A DNA stretch of 64,000 nt from Stentor roeselii. Lineage: Eukaryota > Ciliophora > Heterotrichea > Heterotrichida > Stentoridae. Shown here in pieces: positions 29,442-40,507 of this stretch; the first letter of the stretch is position 1; every line of letters starts with the position of its first letter. A program made the position numbers and the translations under genes. The notes below the pieces were generated by a model. The model saw only the letters and a program-made list of their open reading frames with translations, was not told where the DNA came from and ran no database searches. The DNA lies in NCBI GenBank assembly GCA_006503475.1, contig RSEH01000013.1:124001-188000 (forward strand), written 5' to 3'.

Positions 29442-31540
29442 TAATATTGGGTGTATTTTTTGGAGATATGATGGTGGTTGAGAAGAGGTTTTTAGGATTT
29501 TGAAGGGTTTAATGGCAGGATTGTGGTTGAAAGGGTTTTTTAAGTTTTTTAGTGAAATTAGAACGATTTAATCGTTCTTTATATTTCATACTGAGATCGA
29601 AGATATTTATGATGATCAAATCGAGAAATATACGGAGAAAAATAAAAGAGATAGGAAACACTTATTGAAGACTTTAGGTTTGATTTAAAATATTTTTCGA
29701 TATACATATTTATCAGCACATAATTTTATTTAATACCTTTTCATAATCTTAAGATCTATTTAGATATTAAATAGCTTAGAAAGAGACTGAAATATAATCA
29801 AATTGAAAATAACCTAATTTAAAAGCCTATTCTAAAGTATTGTTGCTTTTATTATTATTTGGATCTAATCATGTTTAACAGATTTGGCTAAAAATTAATT
29901 TATGGAAAATTATTGTTCTTTTCTAACCTAAAATCAATAATATAATTTAAGATTGGCATAATGATTGATATCTCATATCCTTGAATATACATAGATATAT
30001 TATATGAAAATGAATTAATCTTTAAAGGACATTGTTTTTCGAGGTAAACTTGATGTGAAAAAAATGACTGTAAATTTTAACAATAAGATAATTGAAACTT
30101 TTTCAAAGTCAAGGTAAACCTATGATAATTAATGTGACTATTATAATTTTTAAAAAGTTAAGATATCAGAGAAAATTAATATCTAAGCAAAAGAGCTACA
30201 CAAATGGGTGTTAAAAATATTTTTAAGAATATGAAGTAGTTTTATGAATTAGTTAGTTTTCATAAAATATCAGATTATTTTTTGGTCAGAATTCCTCATT
30301 TCTTGTCAGATAAAAATACACAATCTCTAAATCAAAAATTTTTGGATTAATTAGAGTCATAATCTTTGTTATCTATAATCCAGTTCATTACAGATTCATC
30401 TAAAGAATATTATTTTAATTTTACACCTAAAACGATTTAAATTTGAAATCTATATAAAATCAGCAATCACTATTACTTTATATTTCAAGTCAATAAATCC
30501 GTTCTTTAATAATAATAAATTCTTGAATTTTCAGATATAAGGTTTTTTCTATGAGAATTTTGTAAACTTAAGTTTCATTATTTAAGAACTTCGCATGCTG
30601 ATAGTCTTCATTTCAATCAAACCTTTAAATAAGTATTTATCATGTATTTGAAATTAAAGGTTTATTTAGGTAATAATAACTTTAGGATAGATTCTTAATC
30701 TAAACTATTTATTTTATCTTTGGAATAATTTTCATCTATCGATAAATTATAAAGATATATCATAGAATATATGATTATTTTTGGTCAGAATATACATTTC
30801 TTAACACATAAAAAGCACTGCAGAACTTTAAATACTCATTTTTATGGAATTATCAAAGTCCTATAATCAACCCATTCATTTATATTTTTTTATAAATCTA
30901 ATAGAATATATGATTTTTTTTCAGTCTGAATGCCTCACTTCTTATCCAATAAAAAATATTGTAGATCTTAATATCTTAAATTTATGGATTATGGAAGCTA
31001 TACATATTCTTGTGAGCTATAACTACTCCATCCTAAATATGATAAAGACTAATTAGAATTTATTATTTATTAAACTACATCTCTGATTATATTAAATTCT
31101 ATTATAGCCTCATTCATATAAAAATTATAATTTAATAGCTTAATTTTAATGTAATTTTGATGATTTATTAATTGTAATTTTGAGATGTTGTAAAATGTAT
31201 AAAATGACCTAATATGTAGATCTTACATATGGTTTATTTAGTGTGATATTAAAAAAGAGTGAATAATTTATCATTTATTTTTATTCCTTTTGATAAAACA
31301 GAATAGGTATATTCAAAAGAGAAAAATTTATGTTCATTGATATCAACAATGCATCTAATATAAATTTATTCAAATGCTTTTATAATCATAAAACATTTCC
31401 TATTATTTAAAATCTCTTCATTCATTACATTTGTTGATAATCATCATTCTAAATACTATTGAAAATATTTCTAATCTTCATTCTAGTGAAAACAAAGTAG
31501 CTTTATTGACTATCCTACTAATAATTATGAGTTATTTTGA
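29442..31540. other. Long AT-rich intergenic region (2.1 kb)
   Basis: This is the upstream region of the F-box gene on the left and the 3' flank of the tetraspan gene on the right. The first 120 nt are G/T-rich on the plus strand, i.e. A/C-rich on the F-box coding strand. The rest is AT-rich with frequent stops. A 70-codon frame at 30844-31056 lies inside a degenerate repeat and is not supported. I see no tRNA or other RNA. Confidence 0.6.
30257..31010. repeat. Three degenerate copies of a ~100-130 nt element
   Basis: Similar blocks start near 30257, 30758 and 30898. Each begins like ATAGAATATATGATTATTTT, continues with TGGTCAGAAT or TCAGTCTGAAT, then CCTCATTTCTT, then ATAAAAA, and ends near a TTTATGGATTA-like string. 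Copies are diverged, the second and third nearly adjacent. There are no coding capacity, terminal inverted repeats or tail typical of a transposon. Confidence 0.5.
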
Positions 31541-32581
31541 TCAATGTTTTTCTTCACTTTTCACATTAATATTCTCACTGAATCCAGGATTATAGGAAGG
31601 ATTGTTTTGATATTCATTAAACCCATGAGGAATTCCAGGATTATACCCTTGTGGTGCATTCCCCATTTGTGGATAAACAGGCTGAGGATATCCAGGTTGT
31701 GGATAAGGAGCAAACTGCGGGTTGACCATCGGCTGAGGAAAACCCCCTTGCTGGTTATAATTCACCCCCTGTGGATACATGACCGGCTGTGGATACATGA
31801 CAGGCTGTTGAAACCCAACAGGATGCGGCATAGGATTAAAATTCTGCGCAGGCAGTCCCATAAGCTGCACATTTCCCACAATCACAGGACCAGCTTGGAT
31901 GTGACCTTGAGCTTTATCCATTTGCTTAATATAAAGCCTCATGTGCAGGGCACGAGCGACACAAGTATAAAAAATCACAGAAAAAAAATGTATTATCATT
32001 ATCGCAATCGCCAGCTTAGGACCTGAAGACATGCACACCGACTGATTAGTCAAGGAACAGTTTGATAACGATGAAGATGTCCTGCTAAACCAAAAAATTG
32101 TCCCGAATAAGTCAGCTATCATTGAAATCGTCCCGAATAAAACGTTCACACATCTCCAACGGGAATTGTGTTTTAAGCAAAACATTGTACATGACCAGAT
32201 GATTATTGTTGAAATTGATATCAGGTCTAAGATTAACTTTGCTGTTCCTGCCATTGCAAGGCCTTCCATTATGGTACATATTGAATCTTCATCAGATGTA
32301 GAGTAGTAATCTAAAGAATCACAGTTTTTATCATGGAATTTTTTGTAAGTGATTTTTGATTCGCAGCCGTCATTGCAGGTAAGCACTCCTCCTTTAAATG
32401 AGTTTGCATCAAATGTTTTTTCCCCTGAATCGAAAGAGTATTCTCCATTGAAGTCAACATATACCCAGTCAGGAGTTGCGAGTTCTGCTATTATCAGAAT
32501 AATTAAGATAATCTGTATAGCAAAGTAAACCTTAATGCAAGTTTTTGCCTTCACATTGCAGATTTTAGCATCTCCAAGCAT
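31541..32581 (-). CDS. Tetraspan membrane protein with Pro/Gln-rich cytosolic tail
   Basis: The 346-residue protein has four hydrophobic segments at about 18-35, 115-135, 145-168 and 190-212. The first is followed by 'LATPDWVYVDF' and a Cys-containing extracellular loop (two Cys pairs at about 69-93). This is the layout of claudin/PMP22-type four-pass proteins, of which ciliates have their own set. From residue about 245 the tail repeats YPQP/QPVMYPQ/NPQFAPYPQP units and looks disordered, ending in a charged EEKH. Plasma-membrane location is likely; function is not readable. ATG context is TTAATAAAAG-ATG. Confidence 0.7.
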   Translation of the reverse strand: MLGDAKICNVKAKTCIKVYFAIQIILIILIIAELATPDWVYVDFNGEYSFDSGEKTFDANSFKGGVLTCNDGCESKITYKKFHDKNCDSLDYYSTSDEDSICTIMEGLAMAGTAKLILDLISISTIIIWSCTMFCLKHNSRWRCVNVLFGTISMIADLFGTIFWFSRTSSSLSNCSLTNQSVCMSSGPKLAIAIMIIHFFSVIFYTCVARALHMRLYIKQMDKAQGHIQAGPVIVGNVQLMGLPAQNFNPMPHPVGFQQPVMYPQPVMYPQGVNYNQQGGFPQPMVNPQFAPYPQPGYPQPVYPQMGNAPQGYNPGIPHGFNEYQNNPSYNPGFSENINVKSEEKH

Positions 32582-34042
32582 CTTTTATTAAGTAACTGAA
32601 TACAATTATTTCACATGATCAGAACTCAAATTCAAAGAAAGAGATAATTAGTATTTTTACATCAAAGCATCGAAAAATGAATTATTGGATGATTTGACTA
32701 CTCATATTATGTCTAAATCGATTATACTGCCACTGAATCTGATTTGTTTTATTAGTTGTAAATTTGATGATTGTTTTTTTAAGATAAGCACTGTCATCCT
32801 ACTTCCAGAGCTATATAGATTAGAATTTAAAAATTAATAAAAATATTGAATATCGAAGATATTTCTCAAAGAAGCTCTACAATTGAATACACTTGAATAT
32901 ATATGAATTTAAACCCGAAAAATTTTGATCTGTTTTGCTAAATACTTTATCGGATCGAAAATATCTATATATCCTTTATTTAATGTTATTAAAATCTAAA
33001 ATATTGGAGTCTAGCTGAAAATTTTGATATTTAAGACTAATCAAAGGCAACAATAATATAAAAACTTAGAGGAATTGTTTAATATTGATAATCAATTATT
33101 AAAAATAATTTTCCTGTTAAAATTATAGATAATTAAATTTACGATAGTCTTACTTTAAATAATTATTCAAATAATAATTTTTTTAAGAAAATAAAAGTTT
33201 CCTTATTTTAAAATTGTTTAGCGTTATTATTTAATTTCAAAATTTTAAAAATATATATTTACCCTAAGCTATTTTTTTATTGATAATTCGGGAATATAAT
33301 AAAAGTAAGTAAAATTCTAGGATTTAATAAAATTTAAATTTCTATCAAAGCAAATTGAATAAATTTAGAATAATATAAATTAAATTATTTATTTTATATT
33401 AAAATTGTATAAATTTAAAAAATTTATTATACTGATGAAAAAGGCGAAATTAAATATAATAAGCCATATTATCCCTTGCAAATAAATTCTTAAAAATAAA
33501 TTTATAAAATTTAAAAAAAATAACTTACACCATAATTCTCATACTTATGAATAAATTATTCTTAATTTAATTTATAATAAATATAAAATATATGCTTTTT
33601 TTTCTGACAAGATTTTACATAAAATTTTAAATTTTCTGTAAAACTTGAAATAGCAATAGGCATTTGAAAATAGGAATGAATTATCAATAGATGAACAACG
33701 AACTCCTCAGAAATACCTTAATCTAAGAATTTAATAATTAAAACCTAATTCCTCAATCATTTTTTTCAGTATCAATGAAAATTTTATGAATATTAAAGAC
33801 TCTTATCATTTACCGTTCCTTCCAAGACACTAATCTATGATCTCAGTGTAAAAATTTTCCCAAAATCAAAAAATATTAATTTTTTTAAATGAAAATCTCT
33901 GAATCCATTATTATCTAAAAAAATCCAAGTAGTTCCTGAATGCAAACTTATTTATTAAAGAGCCATACAAACCAAATCTAACTAATAAAAATAAACTCCC
34001 TTCAAATTTCCCAAATTAATCCAATTACTCTAAATACCTTTA
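32582..34042. other. Very AT-rich intergenic region (1.46 kb)
   Basis: This lies upstream of the tetraspan gene and downstream of the USP-fold gene. It is dominated by TTTAAAATTT-type sequence with long A/T runs between about 33,050 and 33,700, probably the AT-richest stretch in the window. I see no frame, no clear repeat unit and no RNA gene. Confidence 0.55.
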
Positions 34043-37000
34043 TTAACTACTAAACCTGGCTTCTTTCGGCCCTCCAGCCATAGTTTTCGGTTTCCTGCAT
34101 CCCTTGCACAAGAAAAACAAGCTTTTATTAGAAGTGGCACATCCAGCACAGACCCAGTCATCTTCCTCCTTCTTATCACTGAAGGAATACAACCTTCTAA
34201 CCGCTTCATCCCTTCCTTCACTATCCTTAAGATCCTTGTCACTGTTCCTCGTCTCCTCAGCCCTTCCGCGATTATGCTGAAGGCTTTTGACCTTATAAAA
34301 CTGGTCCCAGTTGATAAGTCTGCATTCAGCGCATTCATAACTCGCTCCTGAGACCTTTTTTGAGCACTTAGCACAGTTCCACTCAGAAAGAGAAGAGTCA
34401 TCTGCTCGTTTTTCACTGTCTCTGGGCTTGAAGGCCTCTTCTTTCCTGGAAAAAGATTCTGGGTCCCTTCCTAATTTTCCCTCAGCGGGAGACTCGATAC
34501 GATAAGCCCTGGATTTCGAGTCGTCCGCCTTAGAAAAGTCCTCAGCTTCCAAAAACTTATACTTCTGGGCAACTTCTGCACTATCAAAAGACTTAACCTG
34601 CCGAATAGAACTTTTTTCCCTTGAATCCGATTCATTCGAAGGGTTCAGATCCTGAGCTCTTAATTCACTTCTAAAATTTTCCTCAACTCTTGTCCTCTGA
34701 TCTTCCCTCATCTTCGAAGCAGATTCTTGAGCTTCAATTCTAAATCTTAAATTTTCAAATTCCTCATTATTTTCCTCCCTTCTAAACTTATCAAATTCTC
34801 CCCTTGCCTTCTGATCAAAGTAATTATCAGTTCGATACTTAAGCCATGGAGACTCTTCTTTTTTCAAATCACTATTTTTTTCCTCAGGTCTAAAAAGAAC
34901 CTCTTGTTTTTCTTCCTTTTGTCTCAAGCGAAGGTCTTCATTTCGAACTCGTGAATTTTCTTGTGCGTCAAACTTCGGCTTCGAAGAGTTTTCTTGAGAA
35001 TCAAGCCGAAAACGCATGTTTTCGAAATCTTCCAACTTTTCTTCTCGTCTGAACTTTTCAAGCAGGTCGGATTTTGACTTGGGTTCGAAGTAGTCCTCGG
35101 ATCGAAGCTTGAAACGTGAAGGGTCGTCTTTTGAGGAGTCGCTTGGCTTTTCTTCTGATTTTAAAGTGTTTATTTCAGATCTTTCTTCTCGAAGACGGTA
35201 TCTGGATGGGTCGAAAGTGTCTTGCTGAGGAGGCCTTCGGTGGAAACTGTCACTTTCTTCGCTACGCTCAGGTTTTATATCTCGAAGTCCATCGAATTCA
35301 TCGTTTTTTGCTCGAAATCGGAAGTTTTCGAGTCCTTTTTCATCAGATTTGTCTAAAAACTTCTTTCTTTCGTTTTCCATGGACTCTCTCCATTTCTTTA
35401 TTTCTTCATTTCGAAAGCCTTCAGTTTTCCAGCTCTCATTAGAGAAGTTTTCCTCATTTTTTTCTACAAATCTATTTCTTTCATTTTCCAGTGATTCTTT
35501 CCATTTTCCTGGTTCTTCACTTCGAAAAGGTTCAACTTTTCGTCCTTCATTCGTGATTTTTTCATCATTTCTCTCTAAAAGTCTTTTTCTTTCATTTTCC
35601 AGAGACTCCCTCCATTTACCAACATCATCCTTTCTCCCGACATCGACTTTCCAAGTTTCATTTTCCTCTTTAAACCTATTTCTAGCTTTCCAGTCATTTC
35701 CTTCACTTTCTTCATTCACGCCGCGACCCTTAAAGGCATCAAATGTTTTATCCTCATTTCTATCTAAAATCCTTCTTCTTTCATTTTCAATTGAATCTTT
35801 CCATCTGCCCTGATCATCTTTTCTGAACTGATCGATTTTCCAGTTTTCAGTTTCATCTTTTTCCAGATCTTTTTTAGGTTCTTTGTATTTTTCAAGAAGA
35901 CTTTCAAAGTGTTTGCTGTTCTTAGAAAGACTTTCATCAGGGTCTCTTCTCGGAGCAAGGTCCTCGCGGTTGAAGTTTTCAAAGCTGGGCCTGTATCTTT
36001 CCTTCTGAGCACTGTCAAAACCTCTGTTTTTTTCAAACATTTGCAGGTCGTCCCTGTTGATGCCTTCTCCTCGATCATCATCTTCCCTGTTCCTAAATTC
36101 ATTATTTGAAAATCCTTCTCTTTTGAACTCATTACTCAAAAAACCTTCTCTTTTAAACTCATTATTGAAACTTTCCCTTTTAAACTCATTATTCACATAA
36201 CTTTCTCTTTTAAATTCGTTTTTTCCTTCGTCTTTCGGAACATTGAAGTTTCTTTCACGGAAGTAAGGAGAAGGGTTCTGCTTTTCCTGATCCTTCGGCG
36301 AAAAGTGACTGAACCGGTCAGGTCTTTGAGGAGTGTAGTTCAGTTTCGCAAGAGACTCTTCTTGTCGGGAAAAAGACCTGACAGGTTGGCTTTCTTTAGG
36401 AGTGCCCAGGTAGATTCTTTCCATTTCTTCTCCTCGTTCCCAGCTTCTGAAGGAATCGTCTTTGTTTCGAGGGGAGACTTGTTCACTTTTCTTTAGACTT
36501 GGCCTTGTCTCGTCTTTTGGACGATTTTGACGGACATCGGCTTTCATTTCGCTGAAGTCGTATTTTTTGTGAAGAGGAGTCGTTGATTTTCGTGACTGGT
36601 CTTCTGATTCGAACACTTCGCTGCGATTGTCTCGAGACTCGCTTGAGGTCTTGCCTAAGGAGGGCTTTAAGGGAGGCTTTTCTAAGGATTTGGAATCGTC
36701 TTTGGAACGTTCGGTGTTACGGGATTTTTGCTTTATTAGACTGTCTTGCTTCTTGCTGAACTTTAGAAGGTTTTCGTAGTCGAGACTTGTTATGAAGTTC
36801 GCTGTTGATTTGTACCCGTCGACTCGGTGATAGGCCAACAATGCCGGATACCTATTCCCAGAAACCAAAAACCAAGCAATTTTAACCCAAGAAACCGGTT
36901 CCTTATCAATAAACTTATCAAAGAACTTCCACTGATCATTGACCTTGCAGACACTCATATAATAACACCCAGTACAATTCACAATTCCCGCGACTTCCAT

Positions 37001-37534
37001 GAACCCCTGTGCCTGCAAATTTCCCGGAATGCACTTAACGACCTTCGTAACGTTTTCCATGGTGACTTCGACATCCCAGACCAGTTCGAAAACCGCGACT
37101 TTTGCCTTTTTCGATGAAATTTCTTTTTCAAAGACTTCCTGAGGACGTCCAGTGTGGCTTAGCAGTTTGCTGACTGACACGAAAGCCAAAACAAAAGAAT
37201 AGTCAGGGACTTCTGAGGAAAAATCTTCAACAAAAGTCGAAAGCACCTGAAAAGGCGTCAAGTCTTGCTTCAAGGCAGGCGGCAAGTAACTGAAAAAAGA
37301 TGCGAAAGGGTCTGGAGAGGTTTTAAACGATTGAGCGAGTTTCTAATTAGGATTTACTTTTACTTTAAATGAAAGTTTTATGCTGTGCGGGTCTGATGAT
37401 TGAAGCGCTTTTGAGAAGGAATCGATTGATAAGAGAACTTCTAGACTGCTTGTTATTGAGGAGTAGTCAAAGTGCTCAGTGATTGGATAGGAATATGACT
37501 GACTTTGCTCTTTTGAGTACTTTTGAATGTCCAT
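34043..37534 (-). CDS. USP-fold-like protein with charged repeats and two RanBP2-type zinc fingers
   Basis: The 1158-residue protein comes from two exons joined across a 15-nt intron (37343-37357). Exon 1 is MDIQKYSKEQ to SFKVK; exon 2 continues KLAQSFKTSPDP. Residues about 55-265 resemble a C19 (USP) fold: 'GCYYMSVCKVNDQWKFFDKF' then 'RYPALLAYHRV' match the C-terminal GHY...W..FDD...AYLLFY strands. The catalytic His position is Cys and no Cys-box is visible, so it would be inactive. The middle 600 residues are disordered, with repeats NEFKRE(S/G) (five copies) and KW(R/K)ESxENER (four). Two zinc fingers near the end, 'WNCAKCSKKVSGASYECAEC' and 'WVCAGCATSNKSLFFLCKGC', are RanBP2-type. Start context is CAATATAA-ATG. 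The intron is certain; the USP-like call is moderate. Confidence 0.75.
37343..37357 (-). other. 15-nt intron
   Basis: GTAAATCCTAATTAG. Retaining it gives an in-frame TAG; removing it joins two long frames without shift. A at position 10 is the likely branch point. Confidence 0.88.
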
Positions 37535-38098
37535 TTATATTGAAATTGTGAGAAGAGGTGAATTCTGGGGAGTTTGAGAAATTTTTAGGGAGTTTGAGGG
37601 GTTTTTGGAAAATTTTGAGCGGTTTTTGAGGGAAAGGGTTGATAAGGCGTTTTTTTGCTGAAATTTGGATTTTTTTATTCAGTGGGATGGAAAATTTCAG
37701 GTGAGTAATTTAGAGTTATTTAGGCCTTAGAAGTGTTATAATTGATATTAGTTTAAAAAGTGGATGATTTTAGAAGTTGGGGTTGAAAACTTAGAAAAAC
37801 TGAAAATTTTTAGAGATTTTTAAATCAGAAAGAAATTTTGAATAGAATTTGAAGATAATCGATAATCCAGATTGAGATTCTATAAGACTGTTTTATAACA
37901 AGGTATGAGACTTACTTTGAAAGCTGATTTAAACCTACTTTAAGCTAAAGAGCATCATTAAGAATTCCAAGTTAAAAAAAATTCAACTTGAATAATACAA
38001 TCAACCCAGCATTAAAAATAATTTTCCCTCTCATCCAAAAATCTGTCAAAGTTTTAAAATGTTAATTCACTTGCTCAATATAATCAAAACTAACATAA
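37535..38098. promoter_or_regulatory. Divergent intergenic region (564 nt)
   Basis: This lies between the start codons of the USP-fold gene (minus) and the TFIP11-like gene (plus). The left 150 nt are G/T-rich on the plus strand (GGGGAGTTTGAG, GAGGGGTTTTTGG), i.e. A/C-rich and G-poor on the minus gene's coding strand. The right 150 nt are A/C-rich on the plus strand, before the plus ATG. The composition is thus mirror-symmetric about the middle. There are no frames or RNA. Confidence 0.5.
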
Positions 38099-39514
38099 AT
38101 GGATTCTGATTTCATTCCATTTGATAGCGATGAAGACCTTCCCACGAAACGTCACCATCAATCAAAAGAAGATCAGATATACGGAATCTTCTACAACAAA
38201 TCCCCTCATCATGAAGAGCGTCCATCAAAGAATCCAAAAAAATCCAACCTAAACGAGTCAGAACTGACTCAAACATACGGCAAAGGTTTATCCCTTCTTC
38301 AAAAGCACGGGTACAAAGTAGGAGACGGTCTCGGAAAGAACTCTCAAGGAACAACTGAAATAATCGACGTAAAAATCCGAAAGAAAAACGAAGGCTTAAG
38401 CTACTCAAAGCCAGAGTCAAACCCTGACCTCCAACCAGAAAAAAATCCATTAAAACCGAAAAGACCGAAAAAATCCGACCCTTCAATCGCCAAAGACTTT
38501 TCTTTCCAATCCCAAACAATCTCAAAAGCAGCTTTTTACGAAGACACCCTTATTTCACTTGACTACGAAGAAAAACAAATCGAAAGAACCCTCTTAGAAC
38601 TAAATTTAAAATCTCAAGAAATTCATGAATTTCTAGAAATCATTGAAAAATCTAATGAAAACTTAGAAGAACTTGTAAAAGTTTTCAAAGAAGTGAAAAA
38701 ATTTTCAGTTTTTCATGATTTTTTTATTTATGAAGGGTTTTTAGTCCCGATGTTTCGAGATTTTTTCTTTGAAAAGTGGAAAGATTGGGATTTTGGTCTA
38801 AATCAACTCCTAGGTTTTGACCTTTTTCAATCTTGGATCACAATTGGCTCAGCTGTAGATGTGGCGGATATCTGGGAAAAAGCAGTTAACACCTTTTTCA
38901 CAATAAACTGGCAAGCAAAACTAGAACTCGGTGAAAATATCGACGGTCTTGAAAAGTGGAAACAATTTATTCCAAGTGAAAATTTTGAAGTAGTTTGTAA
39001 GACTATTGTTGGAAAATTAGGAAGAGAAATCGAGAACTGGAACTTGTTTGTTGAAAATGTCGCTATTCACACCTGGGTGCTTCCTTGGATCTGTCTTTTA
39101 GATCTAGGGTCGATTTACCCGAGGATTATTTCGAAGTTCGAGTTGGCTCTTGATAAGTGGCAGGCGAAGGACCGCTCTGCTAAACTTTTGTTAAAACCAT
39201 GGAAAGTCGTTTTGAGTCAGTTTTGGGATGATTTCGTCGTTTTGCATGTTTTGCCTAAATTGCTGCTTTTTTTGCAGGAATTTGAAATTCCTCAGGATTT
39301 TTCGAAGACTAAATCGATTAAATGTGTCGTTGAATGGGTTGGCTTAATACCTATTGAACATATTCGAGATGGGTTTAGAAATATTTTTTATCCGAAGTGG
39401 AGAAAAGTTCTTAATGGACTTTTGGAAAGTTCTTTGGATATGGAAAAGGTTTTTGAATGGGTTAAATATTGGCAGAAGAAAGTACCTGAACAAATTTTGA
39501 AAATAGAGATTTAA
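38099..39514 (+). CDS. TFIP11: TFIP11/Ntr1-like G-patch splicing factor
   Basis: The 471-residue protein has an acidic N-terminus (DSDFIPFDSDED). A G-patch lies at about 59-102: 'YGKGLSLLQKHGYKVGDGLG' then 'KNSQGTTEIIDVKIRKKNEG'. This is the TFIP11-type sequence (GA.LLQKMGY..G.GLGKN.QG...PI..K.RK). Residues about 140-470 correspond to the helical GCFC/TFIP11 domain, with 'FFEKWKDWDFGLNQLLGF' and 'FYPKWRKVLNGLLESS' near the end. In other eukaryotes TFIP11/Ntr1 recruits and activates the DHX15/Prp43 helicase to take apart the spliceosome after splicing. It is much shorter than the animal protein (about 840 residues), missing the C-terminal part. ATG context is CTAACATAA-ATG. It is convergent with the next gene. 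Confidence 0.82.
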   Translation: MDSDFIPFDSDEDLPTKRHHQSKEDQIYGIFYNKSPHHEERPSKNPKKSNLNESELTQTYGKGLSLLQKHGYKVGDGLGKNSQGTTEIIDVKIRKKNEGLSYSKPESNPDLQPEKNPLKPKRPKKSDPSIAKDFSFQSQTISKAAFYEDTLISLDYEEKQIERTLLELNLKSQEIHEFLEIIEKSNENLEELVKVFKEVKKFSVFHDFFIYEGFLVPMFRDFFFEKWKDWDFGLNQLLGFDLFQSWITIGSAVDVADIWEKAVNTFFTINWQAKLELGENIDGLEKWKQFIPSENFEVVCKTIVGKLGREIENWNLFVENVAIHTWVLPWICLLDLGSIYPRIISKFELALDKWQAKDRSAKLLLKPWKVVLSQFWDDFVVLHVLPKLLLFLQEFEIPQDFSKTKSIKCVVEWVGLIPIEHIRDGFRNIFYPKWRKVLNGLLESSLDMEKVFEWVKYWQKKVPEQILKIEI

Positions 39515-39632
39515 GATTGTTGTTTTAATTTAAGATGGTTATTGGAATATTGTTGGTGGAATGTTTTGGTAGATTCGGGGTGATTATAGGGTTTGTCAGG
39601 ATACTTGAAATGATTTAAACTGGTTTAAGTTT

Positions 39633-39651
39633 GTGATAAATTTATTATCAC
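39633..39651. terminator. Small stem-loop in convergent 3' spacer
   Basis: GTGATAA-ATTTA-TTATCAC is a perfect 7-bp stem with a 5-nt loop in the 269-nt gap between convergent genes. It is flanked by two near copies of ATTTAAACTGGTTTAAG (about 39613 and 39681). A role in 3'-end formation is only a guess. Confidence 0.25.
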
Positions 39652-39783
39652 GTTCTTAATTTAACTGCGAATTTGAATATTGATTTAAACTGGTTAAGTT
39701 TAAATCATTTTCTCTAAAATTAAATCCTCCCAAACCCAAACAAAACCAATTCCTCAAGTCTAAATATTCCTAGTTTCTATTAA

Positions 39784-40434
39784 CTAATGAATCGATAGCC
39801 AATGATCATGATGAGGTGCGTTAAGATCCAACACAAGCGGGTTTTCTTGTTCCCATTCTCCATGCCACTGAACAGGTCTAGGTTTGAATTTATTGTAATT
39901 CACACACAAAAACCTTGCAAGTACATCAGCATTATATTCATAACCCGCAGGAGTCCTATAAGCAGGTTTATTGAACATATACCAGTCCTCATGTTCCATG
40001 CGATAATCCGGATTTCTGGTAAGAGTCCTAGTTGTGACTTGTCTGAACATCAAGTCAAAGTTTTTGAGCTCATTCATCTCATCGTCATTCATAATAGCTG
40101 TATAATGAACCCTTCCCCTACAAAAGTCAACTCCCATAATAAATGACAAAACTCGAGCAGAAGGGTTTGTAAAAGGTAATTTCCTTACAACAAAGATAAG
40201 GATGGCTAATCTCGTCCAAAATCCTTGAAAACCTGGCAATTCTCTGAATATTGTCGAGTTCCTTACTGGGCGTTTGAATCGGTCCCACCATGGAATGCTG
40301 TCGATTTCTTCTCTTCTGTTGAAATACTCTTTGTACTTATCCCCGAATCCTCGGGTAAAGACTTGACGCTTGTCTTCTTCTTTAGGTTCTTCAACCTTGG
40401 CTGCTTCTTCTTTTGGCTTTGACCCGAAGACCAT
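39784..40434 (-). CDS. Hypothetical protein with one membrane segment
   Basis: The 216-residue protein has a charged Lys/Glu-rich N-terminus (KPKEEAAKVEEPKEEDK). An aromatic stretch 'SIPWWDRFKRPV' comes next, then one hydrophobic segment about residues 73-90 ('FWTRLAILIFVVRKLPF'). A soluble C-terminal 120 residues is rich in Trp, His and Tyr and ends NAPHHDHWLSIH. It resembles lineage-specific respiratory-complex or inner-membrane subunits of ciliates in style, but I cannot match it to one. ATG context is CTTTATAAAA-ATG. Start codons of this and the plus gene at 40508 are 73 nt apart. Confidence 0.75.
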   Translation of the reverse strand: MVFGSKPKEEAAKVEEPKEEDKRQVFTRGFGDKYKEYFNRREEIDSIPWWDRFKRPVRNSTIFRELPGFQGFWTRLAILIFVVRKLPFTNPSARVLSFIMGVDFCRGRVHYTAIMNDDEMNELKNFDLMFRQVTTRTLTRNPDYRMEHEDWYMFNKPAYRTPAGYEYNADVLARFLCVNYNKFKPRPVQWHGEWEQENPLVLDLNAPHHDHWLSIH

Positions 40435-40507
40435 TTTTATAAAGGATCAATTTTGAGCAATCGTTGAAGGGTTAGAAATATTTGAATGATTAGGGATTAT
40501 AATTCTA

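Noticed and set aside
30844-31056. 70-codon frame in the 2.1-kb gene desert
   Set aside because: It lies within a degenerate repeat copy, has strongly AT-driven residues and no domain or good start context.
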